Of a DNA stretch of 64,000 nucleotides, positions 52,520-61,653 are shown piece after piece (position 1 is the first letter of the stretch; each line of letters starts with the position of its first letter). The stretch is from Microcoleus vaginatus PCC 9802 (GTDB lineage: Bacteria; Cyanobacteriota; Cyanobacteriia; Cyanobacteriales; Microcoleaceae). The DNA lies in the NCBI GenBank assembly GCA_022701275.1, contig CP031740.1, forward strand, positions 5,159,001 to 5,223,000, given 5' to 3'. The notes beneath the pieces are model-generated. The model was not told the origin of the DNA. It did not search any database and saw nothing but the letters and a program-made list of their open reading frames with translations. Both the position numbers and the translations under genes were made by a program.

Positions 52520-53308
52520 TTAAGTTTCTTTAACAAAAGACATACCCAACCGTGCCATCATTTCACTGTTTACAGGTGCAGGCGCTTGAGGCGGAACATA
52601 AAGTGTCGAAACTAGAGTAACACGAATCTCAGCCAATTTAGACAGAGGAATATGCTGGATAACTGGCTCGCAAACCGGGTAATAAACCGCTGCTTCGTAA
52701 ACAATTACTTCGTGGTCAGAACCATAGTATGTTTCTAAAACTTCAGCTAACACGTTTAGACCGCGCAATTGAATCTCTTCTTGATAAAAACCCAGATTGC
52801 CGATCGTCGCAATCTGCCACAAAATTAAAGCACTGGTCGGGTCAAATTTCCGCCGCCGAATCAGAAAATCTGTCGCTTCAAAACTTTGACATCCATTGCG
52901 TCCTGGGTCAATACCGAGGTCTGCAAACAAGCAATCTTCGGCTGAAATTCCTGGCAACATTTGCGCCCGAAAGCCTTCGTGACGCGCCTGTTTTATTGCT
53001 TCATGGGTAGGGTAAGCAAAGACACCGGGATGACCATAAAAAACAGCACAAACATTCAACCCCTGACGAACTTCAGCCAAAATGCGATCGACCATTTCTC
53101 GATAAGTTTCTCTACGCCGCTGATTGTTGGTATTGTAAGGTAAGGCTTCTGCGGTGGGATTGAGTGTCTGTAGCCATTTAGCAGTAACAGGATCGGCTAC
53201 GGCGAACAGAACTTTGTCAGCTTGCTCGATCCACGCCTTCGCTGCTAAGGTCAGATGACCAACTAATTGAATTCCCGTCCCGACAACAGTTAAAGATCCC
53301 GTTTTCAA
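52520..53308 (-). CDS. Borosin-family peptide backbone alpha-N-methyltransferase (split type)
   Basis: A 262-residue SAM-dependent methyltransferase with the tetrapyrrole-methylase fold. It reads GSLTVVGTGIQLVGHLTLAA, RRRETYREMVDRIL (64-77), VFYGHPGVFAYPTHEAI (89-105), MLPGISAEDCLFADLGIDPG (117-136), QSFEATDFLI and ILWQIATIGN, and ends STLYVPPQAPAPVN. The same blocks occur in fungal OphMA (YGHPGVF, MLPGVSAED, STLYIPP) and bacterial SonM. R65, Y69 and Y91 line up, at a constant offset of seven, with the residues I recall as OphMA R72, Y76 and Y98. Unlike OphMA it has no fused core peptide; a separate SonA-like peptide lies downstream. It would methylate backbone amides in that peptide. CobA/CbiF-like cobalamin enzymes are the alternative, but the motifs fit borosins better. 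Confidence 0.88.
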   Translation of the reverse strand: MKTGSLTVVGTGIQLVGHLTLAAKAWIEQADKVLFAVADPVTAKWLQTLNPTAEALPYNTNNQRRRETYREMVDRILAEVRQGLNVCAVFYGHPGVFAYPTHEAIKQARHEGFRAQMLPGISAEDCLFADLGIDPGRNGCQSFEATDFLIRRRKFDPTSALILWQIATIGNLGFYQEEIQLRGLNVLAEVLETYYGSDHEVIVYEAAVYYPVCEPVIQHIPLSKLAEIRVTLVSTLYVPPQAPAPVNSEMMARLGMSFVKET

Positions 53309-53316
53309 ATGTAACT

Positions 53317-53322
53317 TCCTCC
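53317..53322 (-). promoter_or_regulatory. Ribosome binding site GGAGGA deciding a TTG start
   Basis: The methyltransferase frame has no ATG near its conserved N-terminus. GGAGGA lies eight bases upstream of the TTG at 53306-53308, which gives MKTGSLTVVGTG, the expected start of a borosin methyltransferase domain. Confidence 0.8.
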
Positions 53323-53524
53323 AAGCGATCGCAAAATGTGTTTCAGTTATGGTAGTAACGCAAATTGCTAGTTATATAATTAAAGCTGCTAAGAGGTAAG
53401 TTGTTACGCTCTTTTAGCTGTTATTGCAGCTCGGATAACAGCAAAGCAAGCAAAACAACCTAGCATGATACAAATGACAACTTAGCCTTGCTCGCTCGGT
53501 CTTCCTGAAAAATCTGATCGACTC

Positions 53525-54342
53525 CTACTTCAAACGATCACCAAAATACTCTCTATACAACCCGCAACTTACCGTCGCCAGATTGCCTTGTAAATTTAGC
53601 AACCCCATACTTTCCAACTTAAATTCCTCCACTAAATACAACTCCACAGGTGTGCTGCTTTTGACAACTCCCACGAAGGCTGCCAGCAACTCTGGCTGCT
53701 GTTGTAAGTTTTACAGTTGTCGTTTTAGGCGATCGCTATAAATTCCGGCAGAGATGGGAGAGTTTTGCAATACTTGCTCTGGAGTGACATCCCCACGCCC
53801 GATATGATCAAGACTTACCCCTACTAAATAGGTATTCCTGTTTACAAAACCCGTCAGTTGCTGGGCATCTTCCGCTGACCAATCCAGTCCTTGCCGTTTC
53901 GCCCAATTCTACACTTGCTCGCTATTAAAGGGCGGTAATTCCAGATTAAACGGCGATTTATTTGCGCTCAGCGGGATATACAGCTTAGTGGAGTGTACCA
54001 CGACTAACCGGAGTTTTCGCCCAATTCCCCGATTTTTGGCTTCAGGAGTGCCCAGTTCGCAAAAGTCCGCAAAAGTCGATCGTCAAATTGGGATAGGCAA
54101 ACAAGCGATCGATCTCGTCTAAAGCTAACACTAAGGGTTTGGTTGTTGAGAGTAGCAAATACTGCTCGAAGTACATCTTGCAGCTAACCGGGCTGCCAAA
54201 TAGAGCCTCCCCATATTCTGCTATTTGATTGCAGTTGCAAACCCAAACCGACATGGGCGCAGAACCACCGCAAGAATCTATCCAAATCTTGAAAATTTTC
54301 TCTATTTGCTAACTGAAAATGTATAAATATTTTTGCACGATT
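53525..54342 (-). pseudogene. AAA-like ATPase (cyanobacterial AAA_35 type), decayed
   Basis: Pieces of one protein can be read in order on the minus strand: FQDLDRFLRWFCAHVGLGLQ; then, in another frame, CKMYFEQYLLLSTTKPLVLA and LDEIDRLFAYPNL; then, in a third, RKLRLVVVHSTKLYIPLSAN, WSAEDAQQLTGFVNRNTYLV, SPISAGIYSDRLKRQL and GLYREYFGDRLK. These match the cyanobacterial AAA-like domain family that is often N-terminal in signalling proteins. There are at least two frameshifts (near 54200 and 54050) and two in-frame stops (53909-53911 and 53711-53713). The 5' part with the Walker A motif is missing. It is clearly dead. Confidence 0.8.
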
Positions 54343-54538
54343 ACTTAAAAGATATGAGGTAAGGTAATCTAAAAATTCCTCAGCCTTCATCTGCTGATAT
54401 AGCAATCCTTGCAGGAGTCGTAAATTTTTACCCCACCCCAACCCTCCCCGAACCCGCTCTGAGTCCGTAAGAATTTCACAAATGATGCGAGGATTGCTAG
54501 ATCAGCCGTGCAAAATTCCCAACTAGGAAAAATTGACT

Positions 54539-57040
54539 CTAAAGTTGCGAAACTCCGATCGGCCTCACTGGCCTATTCCTCTCAAAAACAGCCCTCGGTT
54601 TCAAAGCAATTCTCAACAATAGCCACAGCGATCGCCATTCTCCGGGAGTTTCCTGCCGCTTCCACTGGCCCGGGCGACAGTACAGCATTTCGATCAAACA
54701 GCGGTGCTGGCTAATGTTCAGGCGATCGAACGCAATTCGCACAGTAGGAAATTCCACAAAACTGCACTCTTTCCCATCCCGAAAACTCGACTCCAACTGA
54801 GATTTATCGCTCACCAACTCAATCTTAGCCACAGGAATAAAACATTTCTCTTCCATAATTTCCAGAGTCGCAGAATCGCAATCTATTAAACCTTTTGCCA
54901 AACGACGCTCAGCGCCCAGCTCAATAACGGACGGCGCTACCGATCTCCTTGCTTTGACTGCCGCACTTCGAGGAACCGCTTTTATTTTACCCTGCGATAA
55001 ACTTGTCTCAAAGGCATATTTTGGCAAAATTTCTGCTGCTGTAAAACTCTCTTTACTGCCTTTATTTTTCACCGCAAAACTTGGCCACTGGGTCAGAGCA
55101 ACTTCAGCGCCACTTTCCGAAATTACAGTGGTTACACCCCAAAAACTTTGACCGCCAATATTCAATTGTACAACCCTGCGTAAATTGAACCATTCGTAAA
55201 TGTCCGGCTTAGGAATATCCACCAAAATCAGTAATGCAATCCCGATCATCAGCAGGTTGTAAGCGCTCCAAATCCATCCCAAACTCATTCCTTTTGACAA
55301 ATGTGCACTTTCTGATATTGACTGTACGGTGCCAACATTTCTAACTAAATTAATGTGTAAATTGTGCCACAAACTGACTGCTGTAGCTGCGAACAAGACA
55401 ATCAAAGGCCATCCCAAATTCCAGTTAAAACTAAAGCGATCGCTCGCAATTCCTTTTGGCGTCACCTGAAACCCTTTCCCAAAGGGATTCAGCATGGAAC
55501 TCACTACCGTCACCCCTAAAGGAATACACTGGACGAACGAATAAATATCGGAAAGCAAAGCCGATCCCGATCTGCAGTTCAGCCAAGAAAACACAGTAAG
55601 TTGCACCAAATAGTAAGGCAGGAAAAAGTACAGCAATTCCCGCGCACTTGCCCGCAAAGGAATTATGTCGAAAAACGAATAACCTAAAGGTATCAACAGA
55701 TATAAAACCTTGGTTAAACTGGTAAACCAGTGCAGCAATCCTTCCAAATGAGACAGCCTTTGTACGAAGGTGAGACCGCGAATTGTTAAAGGATTGGAAT
55801 CAATAAAAAATGCCTGAAGCGTGCCTCGCGCCCAGCGTAGCCTTTGATTTAGATGAGCCTCTATATTTTCAGCCGCCAAACCAGCACTCAATTTTTCATC
55901 TAAATAAACTAAGCGATATCCGGTTGCTGACAGCCGAATTCCGGTAAAATAATCTTCGCAGATTGAATCTGTGACCAAGCCTCCCGCTGCTTCTAAAGCA
56001 CTCCGCCTAACTACAAAAGATGTACCGCAACAAACCACGCTGTCGGCGCTGTCTTTGATGATTTCAATTTGCCTGTAAAATATTTCTTCTTCCGGCGCGA
56101 GTACATTTTCTAAACCTAAATTACGGGAGATGGGGTCGTGGTTGTAAAAGCTTTGCGGTGTTTGAACGAGGGCGATTTCGGGATTTTGAAAAAATCCAAC
56201 TGTTCGAGTTAAAAAGTTTTTAGTGGGAATAAAATCTGCATCGAAAACTACAATTAGTTCTCCATTAGTTAGGCCTGTGGCATGGTTAATGTTTCCAGCT
56301 TTGGCGTGAATATTATCGGGTCTGGTTATATACTCGCATCCCAGTTCTTTTGCCAGCAACTTGATTTCAGGGCGCTTAGTATCGTCGAGCAAATATACTT
56401 TTTTGTTGGCATAATCTAAAGCTTGACAGCCGATTACAGTGCGCCGTAAAATAAAAGCCGGTTCGTTGTAAGTTGGGATAAAAATATCTACGGGCGGGGT
56501 GAAGTTTCCAGCTTCAACTGCAACTGCCATGCGATCGGCTTCTCGACGCCGGTCTTTCATTCTCAGCATTAAATATAGTTGAATACTGGTGTTGAAAACC
56601 AGTAGCATTTCTAGGAAAAACAGCCCTAAACTAAAGATACCGTTGAGGGGATCGGTTAAATTTAGAGTAGCGAGCGATCGCCATAAAACGTAGCGAATGG
56701 TTAAAGCCAGAACTATTGCAACTACTACAGCGCGCGACCATTTCTGCGGTTGAGGCGAAATTTTAATTGCAGCTAAAGCAACGGAGACAAGCGCGATAGT
56801 CGGCACTAACAAATACATCTTGCTCGTAGCAGGCACTTGCAGCCACACAGGCGGGTTTTGCTGCCAAGTGTTGATTGTGGCAAAAATACCGCTGACTGTA
56901 CCTTCACGGGCAAACCAGGCTCCGGCGATCGCACCTGCGAAAGCAACCGCCCCCAACACGACTAACGTTGCCACCGGCACCCGCGAAATCCGCCAAAAGC
57001 GGCGTTTCAAGTCTTGAAGATCAAATCTTGAAGTTGTCAT
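54539..57040 (-). CDS. Cellulose synthase catalytic subunit (BcsA type, GT2)
   Basis: An 833-residue membrane glycosyltransferase that polymerises beta-1,4-glucan from UDP-glucose. After four N-terminal membrane segments comes the GT2 domain (about 180-420) with DIFIPTYNEP, VVFDADFIP, ICEDYFTGIRL (the usual TED is CED here) and QRLRWARG. More membrane segments follow to about residue 620. The C-terminal 200 residues occupy the position of the PilZ domain, but the DxSxxG motif is not clear (GLIDCDSATLEIME); RRSVAPSVIELGAERR may be its Arg-rich start, so c-di-GMP control is uncertain. No bcsB or other cellulose genes are nearby. Many cyanobacteria have such stand-alone synthases. Confidence 0.9.
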   Translation of the reverse strand: MTTSRFDLQDLKRRFWRISRVPVATLVVLGAVAFAGAIAGAWFAREGTVSGIFATINTWQQNPPVWLQVPATSKMYLLVPTIALVSVALAAIKISPQPQKWSRAVVVAIVLALTIRYVLWRSLATLNLTDPLNGIFSLGLFFLEMLLVFNTSIQLYLMLRMKDRRREADRMAVAVEAGNFTPPVDIFIPTYNEPAFILRRTVIGCQALDYANKKVYLLDDTKRPEIKLLAKELGCEYITRPDNIHAKAGNINHATGLTNGELIVVFDADFIPTKNFLTRTVGFFQNPEIALVQTPQSFYNHDPISRNLGLENVLAPEEEIFYRQIEIIKDSADSVVCCGTSFVVRRSALEAAGGLVTDSICEDYFTGIRLSATGYRLVYLDEKLSAGLAAENIEAHLNQRLRWARGTLQAFFIDSNPLTIRGLTFVQRLSHLEGLLHWFTSLTKVLYLLIPLGYSFFDIIPLRASARELLYFFLPYYLVQLTVFSWLNCRSGSALLSDIYSFVQCIPLGVTVVSSMLNPFGKGFQVTPKGIASDRFSFNWNLGWPLIVLFAATAVSLWHNLHINLVRNVGTVQSISESAHLSKGMSLGWIWSAYNLLMIGIALLILVDIPKPDIYEWFNLRRVVQLNIGGQSFWGVTTVISESGAEVALTQWPSFAVKNKGSKESFTAAEILPKYAFETSLSQGKIKAVPRSAAVKARRSVAPSVIELGAERRLAKGLIDCDSATLEIMEEKCFIPVAKIELVSDKSQLESSFRDGKECSFVEFPTVRIAFDRLNISQHRCLIEMLYCRPGQWKRQETPGEWRSLWLLLRIALKPRAVFERNRPVRPIGVSQL

Positions 57041-57648
57041 AAAATAATTTTAAAGTCCCGATCGTGCATGCAACAGTAACGGTTTCCTGCTGTCCACTTT
57101 TTAATTCAGTTGAAAATTCCGACACACCCCAATTACTATATTTACATTTTTTAACATTCTGACCATTGTATGATAATTCATCTTGCTTGCTGTTGCCAAA
57201 CTGTTAAGCGAGTCCCAACCTGGCCCAATATAGCAGAAGGAAGAAGGAAAAAGGCTTTAGTTACCTAGGAGAGAAGTCAGAAGCAATCTTCGGCAAGGAT
57301 TTCAGCAATTAAGAACGTCCTAACTTACATCTTGCAGCAATGTCACCAACAGGCTTTCGGGCCTGTTCCACAATAAAAAATATTTCTTGTGGGGCGTTTC
57401 TCGCACGCCGCCCCTAAAAAGCTTATTGAAAATGCTGCAACATCTCAGTCCTAAACGTCGGGCGCGCTTGCTATAATTCAAAAAAAATTATCTTGTCTAC
57501 AAATCAAATAGGATTGCTATATCAAACTATAGCAATCCCTATGAGTTAAAAATTAGACGAATTTGACATCTAACTAAAGGTAGATTAATTTTATATTAAT
57601 TAAAAAAAATTACCGCTATCGCAGCCCAAAAACTCAGCCATCCAATAA
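57041..57648. other. Intergenic region with hairpins, 608 bp
   Basis: No gene is seen. AACAGGC (57348-57354) pairs with GCCTGTT (57361-57367), the hairpin family also at 26432-26452. GGATTGCTATA (57511-57521) pairs perfectly with TATAGCAATCC (57528-57538). An AGAAGGA-type heptamer lies near 57237-57252. The bcsA promoter should be near 57041-57130. Confidence 0.55.
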
Positions 57649-58230
57649 CTAATCAGCAATTTCTAATTGCGAGATTGCATAGCGGGCGACAGCCAAACTA
57701 ACTCTCGCTTGCTCTATTTCCGACAATTGGGCCCAAGGTCTTTTAGTCTCCGTGACCAATTCCACCCCTTCCGAATCAATATCTCGCATGGCATAAGCCA
57801 AAGGACGCGCCAACACCTGCAAATCTTCCTCAGCCCACTGAGGCAAAATATCTAACACGCACTCTACCATTTGGTCAGCTAAAGATTGATACTTAACAGT
57901 TGCGTTTTGCACGCTTTGAGCGATGGTGGCCAGAAAATCTTGAGGAACGCGAGCAAATTTTTCGCGCAAAGACTTTTGCAGAGCAGTCGTCAGCCAAACT
58001 TGTTCTAATTGCGAGAATAAAACTTGCGACTTCAGGGCAATATCGCTGTCGCTGAAGGAATCAGATAGGGCAAATTCCTGTTCTAGGGCAGCCAAATAAG
58101 ATTCTGATTCAAGCTGTGCAGGATTCCAGGGATAAGCAACATCAGTCTGAACTATTGTGGCGAGAAGTTCCATCTGGGCCTGAGTTTGTGAGTCGCGAAA
58201 ATATTCAGAATCAGGAGATTGGGGAGCCAT
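57649..58230 (-). CDS. Conserved hypothetical protein
   Basis: A 193-residue soluble, acidic, helical protein starting MAPQSPDSEYFRDSQTQAQM. GAGGT nine bases before the ATG at 58230 supports this start; the frame can be extended 51 bases upstream. Recognisable stretches are VAYPWNPAQLESESYLAALE, LEQVWLTTALQKSLREKFAR, MVECVLDILPQWAEEDLQVL and ARPLAYAMRDIDSEGVELV. I recall similar cyanobacterial proteins of unknown function but no characterised member. It follows the CHAT-FHA gene on the same strand by 167 bases, so a functional link is possible. Confidence 0.7.
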   Translation of the reverse strand: MAPQSPDSEYFRDSQTQAQMELLATIVQTDVAYPWNPAQLESESYLAALEQEFALSDSFSDSDIALKSQVLFSQLEQVWLTTALQKSLREKFARVPQDFLATIAQSVQNATVKYQSLADQMVECVLDILPQWAEEDLQVLARPLAYAMRDIDSEGVELVTETKRPWAQLSEIEQARVSLAVARYAISQLEIAD

Positions 58231-58396
58231 GATGTAATACCTCAGGGGGAAAAGGAAAATATAGAAGGGGGACTGTGCCAAGAGCTAGTTGGGAGCTATC
58301 AGTGGTAAGTAACTCTTTTAAATTCAGATTGGAGACTCAACGCCCAGAACTTTGCTGTGCCACTCGCCGCTTGCCTTCATTAACTACACGCGCACC

Positions 58397-60235
58397 TTAA
58401 TTCGTTCCGCAATCAGTCTCACTGTAGCCCGAAGTTTTAGGAACCTCAATAGTGAACTCAAAAATCTGACCTTGAGAACTGCCAAATTTTAGCTGAGTGC
58501 CCGATCGCAGCAGCAATTCTTGGTGGTGAACTCTCTGCCATCCCTCATGCCCCAAAACTAGAGTCCCATAACGAGAAAAATCGCGCAGGAAGTAGCTAGG
58601 TTCGCCCCGGCTATCTCCGATAGTGTTTCGGCAGAAAATCTCGGCGTGTTTTTGAGAAACCCACTGTTCTCGAATCACTACGTCGTTTTCTTCCCAGCGT
58701 CCGACTCGAACCATACCTGCGCGAATCGGCCAAACCTGATTGGTCGATTCGGTGGATTTGGCATTTGGTCGATCGCGCCCCCGCAAATAAGCACAAGACG
58801 GCAAGCGTCCCAGCCAAGTAGAAGAATTTAAAGGCAATTCAGTTTTCAGGTCATCTACCGGCTCAGTTAGCTGACCGTCAAACTCAGGGTGCATATACAG
58901 CACAGGCAGCGTCCAAGCCGGTTGATTGAACTTGTAGAGCGTTAGTAACTGCTGTCTGGCGACGGCGACTGCCCGATCGATCGACATCCGTCCGGCCAAA
59001 GCTTGAGCAAAAGTTTGGATAAAACTCAGGGCCTCGCGATCGGCGATCGAGTCCCGCATCCCCAACACCGCAGGCACCCCGTGATGGATCAGTACCTCAG
59101 CCAAACTGCTGCGGGCGATCGCCTGTTGCTGGCCGTTAGTTGAGTGCAGCCTCTCCACCGCCGGCTGAGCTCCCCAGCAGGCATTAAACACCGCCAGAGT
59201 CACGCGGCACCGAACTAAAACCTGAGCCAGTTCAGTACCATTAATCGCCGTTTCCGGCCCCAAAAATAGCAAGCCGCCGTCGGGGCCCGGGATTCCGTGG
59301 CCGGCGTAAAACAGAATGTTGTAAGCTTGCGTTTCCAGCCGAGAAATTAGTTCCGCCGGAGTAGGTTCGATCAGAGTATCGACCCGAGTCGGAACGCTGA
59401 TGTCGGAATATTTGCCGCTGTCGTCGGTTTCAAAAGCACTTTCCAGAATGCCAGCTAAGGCGAGTGCTTCTTCTCCCAACTGCAAATGACGGTTATTGCT
59501 GCTAGAAAATTGAGAATTAGCACCGCGGCCGGGTTCTGCTTGTCCCAAAACTAGCAAAATGTTGAGCGACTCCGCAGGCTGCAGGGGTGGCAAAGGTTCA
59601 ACATTGCTGGTAGTGCGGCTGAACAGCAGTTGTTGCGACAGAGAAATTGCCGGTTGACCGGCTTGAGGCTGCATAATTTCCCAAGGCAAAGCAATTAAAT
59701 ACGGTTCGCGCAAGTCTACGCGCACTCGCAGGGGTAGATTTTGCCCGATCGCGATACCTTTACTTTCCTGGAGACTACCCTGAATCGGCCCTTCAAACAG
59801 CCACTGCCAAAGATTCATCCCCAAATGCTGCATCAGGCGGCTGCTGTAGCTTGCCGGTGGCCGAGGCGGATGCTGATCCCCTTTGTCGGCCCACCCCCGT
59901 TGACCGAGGTGGAGCGGCACAGAGGGCGTCGCTGGAGCGAGGTCTAGCGACTGAGGACTTCGTTGTTCAGTTTCTGCCAGTATATTCTGGTTGTTTTCCG
60001 GCGAGACGAAACTGCCATCAGGATTTAGGGGCAATTCGTGAATTGTCCCGGAGGGCGAAAACATTTCCTGCCAAGCTTTCCAAGATTGAGATAGGGTATC
60101 GGGCCACATACAGTCGTGGTGAACGTACCCGCTGGGATAGGGAGCTTGTAGAACCCAAGTGGCAAAATGGTTTGCCCCAGCGGTTCTCAGGCGAGCGATC
60201 GCTATACTGAGGCAAGGACTTTCAGGGCGCGCCAT
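58397..60235 (-). CDS. CHAT-domain protease-like protein with C-terminal FHA domain
   Basis: A 612-residue protein. The N-terminus (CLSIAIARLRTAGANHFATW; VLQAPYPSGYVHHDCMWPDT) is typical of a cyanobacterial CHAT group. The CHAT (caspase-like) domain spans about 210-440, with the His of ILFYAGHGIPGPDGGLLFLG and the Cys of LAVFNACWGAQPA forming the catalytic dyad. Residues about 505-600 are an FHA phosphothreonine-binding domain: VRVGRWEENDVVIREQWVSQ, then KHAEIF and RDFSRYGTLVL. A phospho-signal could thus recruit or control a protease. Ser/Thr kinases abound in the window. The substrate is unknown. Confidence 0.9.
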   Translation of the reverse strand: MARPESPCLSIAIARLRTAGANHFATWVLQAPYPSGYVHHDCMWPDTLSQSWKAWQEMFSPSGTIHELPLNPDGSFVSPENNQNILAETEQRSPQSLDLAPATPSVPLHLGQRGWADKGDQHPPRPPASYSSRLMQHLGMNLWQWLFEGPIQGSLQESKGIAIGQNLPLRVRVDLREPYLIALPWEIMQPQAGQPAISLSQQLLFSRTTSNVEPLPPLQPAESLNILLVLGQAEPGRGANSQFSSSNNRHLQLGEEALALAGILESAFETDDSGKYSDISVPTRVDTLIEPTPAELISRLETQAYNILFYAGHGIPGPDGGLLFLGPETAINGTELAQVLVRCRVTLAVFNACWGAQPAVERLHSTNGQQQAIARSSLAEVLIHHGVPAVLGMRDSIADREALSFIQTFAQALAGRMSIDRAVAVARQQLLTLYKFNQPAWTLPVLYMHPEFDGQLTEPVDDLKTELPLNSSTWLGRLPSCAYLRGRDRPNAKSTESTNQVWPIRAGMVRVGRWEENDVVIREQWVSQKHAEIFCRNTIGDSRGEPSYFLRDFSRYGTLVLGHEGWQRVHHQELLLRSGTQLKFGSSQGQIFEFTIEVPKTSGYSETDCGTN

Positions 60236-60343
60236 TCACAACTACCGACTCTGGATATAGGGTTGGATTGAGTTTCTCTATTTGTAGTTTATCGGGTTTG
60301 GGGTGCGATCGAGTGCGAGAGATTGCTTTGGGAGTTTTTACTT

Positions 60344-61483
60344 TTACTTAGTGCCCAAAAATTTATCTATATTCGGTAAATCTACCCAAGTTCCCGTAGC
60401 ATTCGACTCCTGGGTCAAGTCCATCAACAACTGAGAGTAAACCCCTTCTCTGAGGGACGGTATCAAAGATTTACCGGCATCTATTGCTTCTACCCACCTA
60501 TCTACTACTCGAATAAACGGTGCAATCCTCCCGTCTGGATAAACTTGAGGAAACTCCAATCTTTGAGGAATTTTGATTTCAGCTAAAGGTTCTCCACCTT
60601 GGGAACCCCACAAGCGAAATCCGTGGACGTAATCTTGCTGGTTGTCGCTTCCCAACACCAACGTACCCTTACTCCCGTATATTTCCACCCAGTGTCCCCG
60701 CCCTTGATAAGTAACAGAACTCAAACAAACTTGACAAGGAGTTCCCCCGGCTAATTCCAACATCAACGTGCACGAATCATCGGCATCAACTAATTTTAAA
60801 TTTCCCGAATCATTCGGATCGGGCCGCCGCGAAATTCCTGTAATCAATTGCCCAGAAAGCCTCTGCGGCGGGCCGAACAGCCAGCTAATATAATCAAAAA
60901 CGTGAGAACCTGTCGCGCCCAAAACTCCGCCGCCTCGCTCTTTTTGCGCGTACCAATTCCAGGGGCGACTCGCATCAGCGCGGCTCGACACCAGCCAATC
61001 TATCTTAATTAAACGCTTTTCTCCCACATATTCTGCTGCCAATAATTCTGCTAGCATTTGCCATGCGGGGATGAAGCGAAACTCAAAGTCCATTGTGGCA
61101 ATTGCTCTCGAACCACCATTTTTAAAATCGGTTTGGGATTCGTTGTTTGCCAATCGGTAAAGTTCTCTGGCTTCATTTGCTGTCAGGGCTGTGGGTTTTT
61201 CTAATAATAAATGCTTGCCTGCTTCCAAGACGGTTTTTGCCATTTCAAAATGCAAAAATGGCGGTGTGGAAATGCTGACGCCCGCTACTTCTGGGATGGC
61301 TACTATATCGGCGATCGAGTCGCAGGCATAGGGGATATTGTGGGTAGAGGCGAGATCCTTTGCTTTGTCTAAATTCCGGTGGTAAACAGCCACAACCTCT
61401 GTCCGGTGATGGGCCTGGAATCCGGGAAGGTGTACTTTTTGACCGAAACCTGTACCGACTACTGCAACGCCAATTTTTGACAT
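60344..61483 (-). CDS. Gfo/Idh/MocA family oxidoreductase
   Basis: A 379-residue NAD(P)-dependent dehydrogenase. GVAVVGTGFGQKVHLPGFQA is the Rossmann nucleotide site, LLLEKPTAL (about residue 94) is the EKP motif with the catalytic Lys, and GSHVFDYISWLFGPP holds a conserved His/Asp part of the C-terminal domain. Members oxidise or reduce sugars, inositols or biliverdin. The sequence differs from biliverdin reductase; a sugar or sugar-nucleotide substrate is more likely. It is preceded by a run of AATTGGG heptamers and appears to be transcribed alone. Confidence 0.92.
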   Translation of the reverse strand: MSKIGVAVVGTGFGQKVHLPGFQAHHRTEVVAVYHRNLDKAKDLASTHNIPYACDSIADIVAIPEVAGVSISTPPFLHFEMAKTVLEAGKHLLLEKPTALTANEARELYRLANNESQTDFKNGGSRAIATMDFEFRFIPAWQMLAELLAAEYVGEKRLIKIDWLVSSRADASRPWNWYAQKERGGGVLGATGSHVFDYISWLFGPPQRLSGQLITGISRRPDPNDSGNLKLVDADDSCTLMLELAGGTPCQVCLSSVTYQGRGHWVEIYGSKGTLVLGSDNQQDYVHGFRLWGSQGGEPLAEIKIPQRLEFPQVYPDGRIAPFIRVVDRWVEAIDAGKSLIPSLREGVYSQLLMDLTQESNATGTWVDLPNIDKFLGTK

Positions 61484-61491
61484 AATTTAAT

Positions 61492-61553
61492 AATTGGGAA
61501 TTGGGAATTGAGAATTGGGAATTGGGAATTGGGAATTGGGAATTGGGAATTGG
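61492..61553. repeat. AATTGGG heptamer array
   Basis: Nearly nine units of AATTGGG from 61492 to 61553, one of them AATTGAG. It lies just upstream of the oxidoreductase start on the minus strand, within its leader. Confidence 0.95.
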
Positions 61554-61653
61554 TAGCAACTAACAAATAAGTTATGACTTCAACATCTGCCTGATGGTCG
61601 ATAATTAATCCGTGTATCCGTGTCCTAATCTGTGTCGTGCTTTCCTTCTTCCC

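Noticed and set aside
52520..53308. Calling the methyltransferase a cobalamin-pathway enzyme (CobA/CbiF fold)
   Set aside because: The fold is shared, but the ordered blocks and Tyr/Arg residues follow OphMA/SonM and no cobalamin genes are near.
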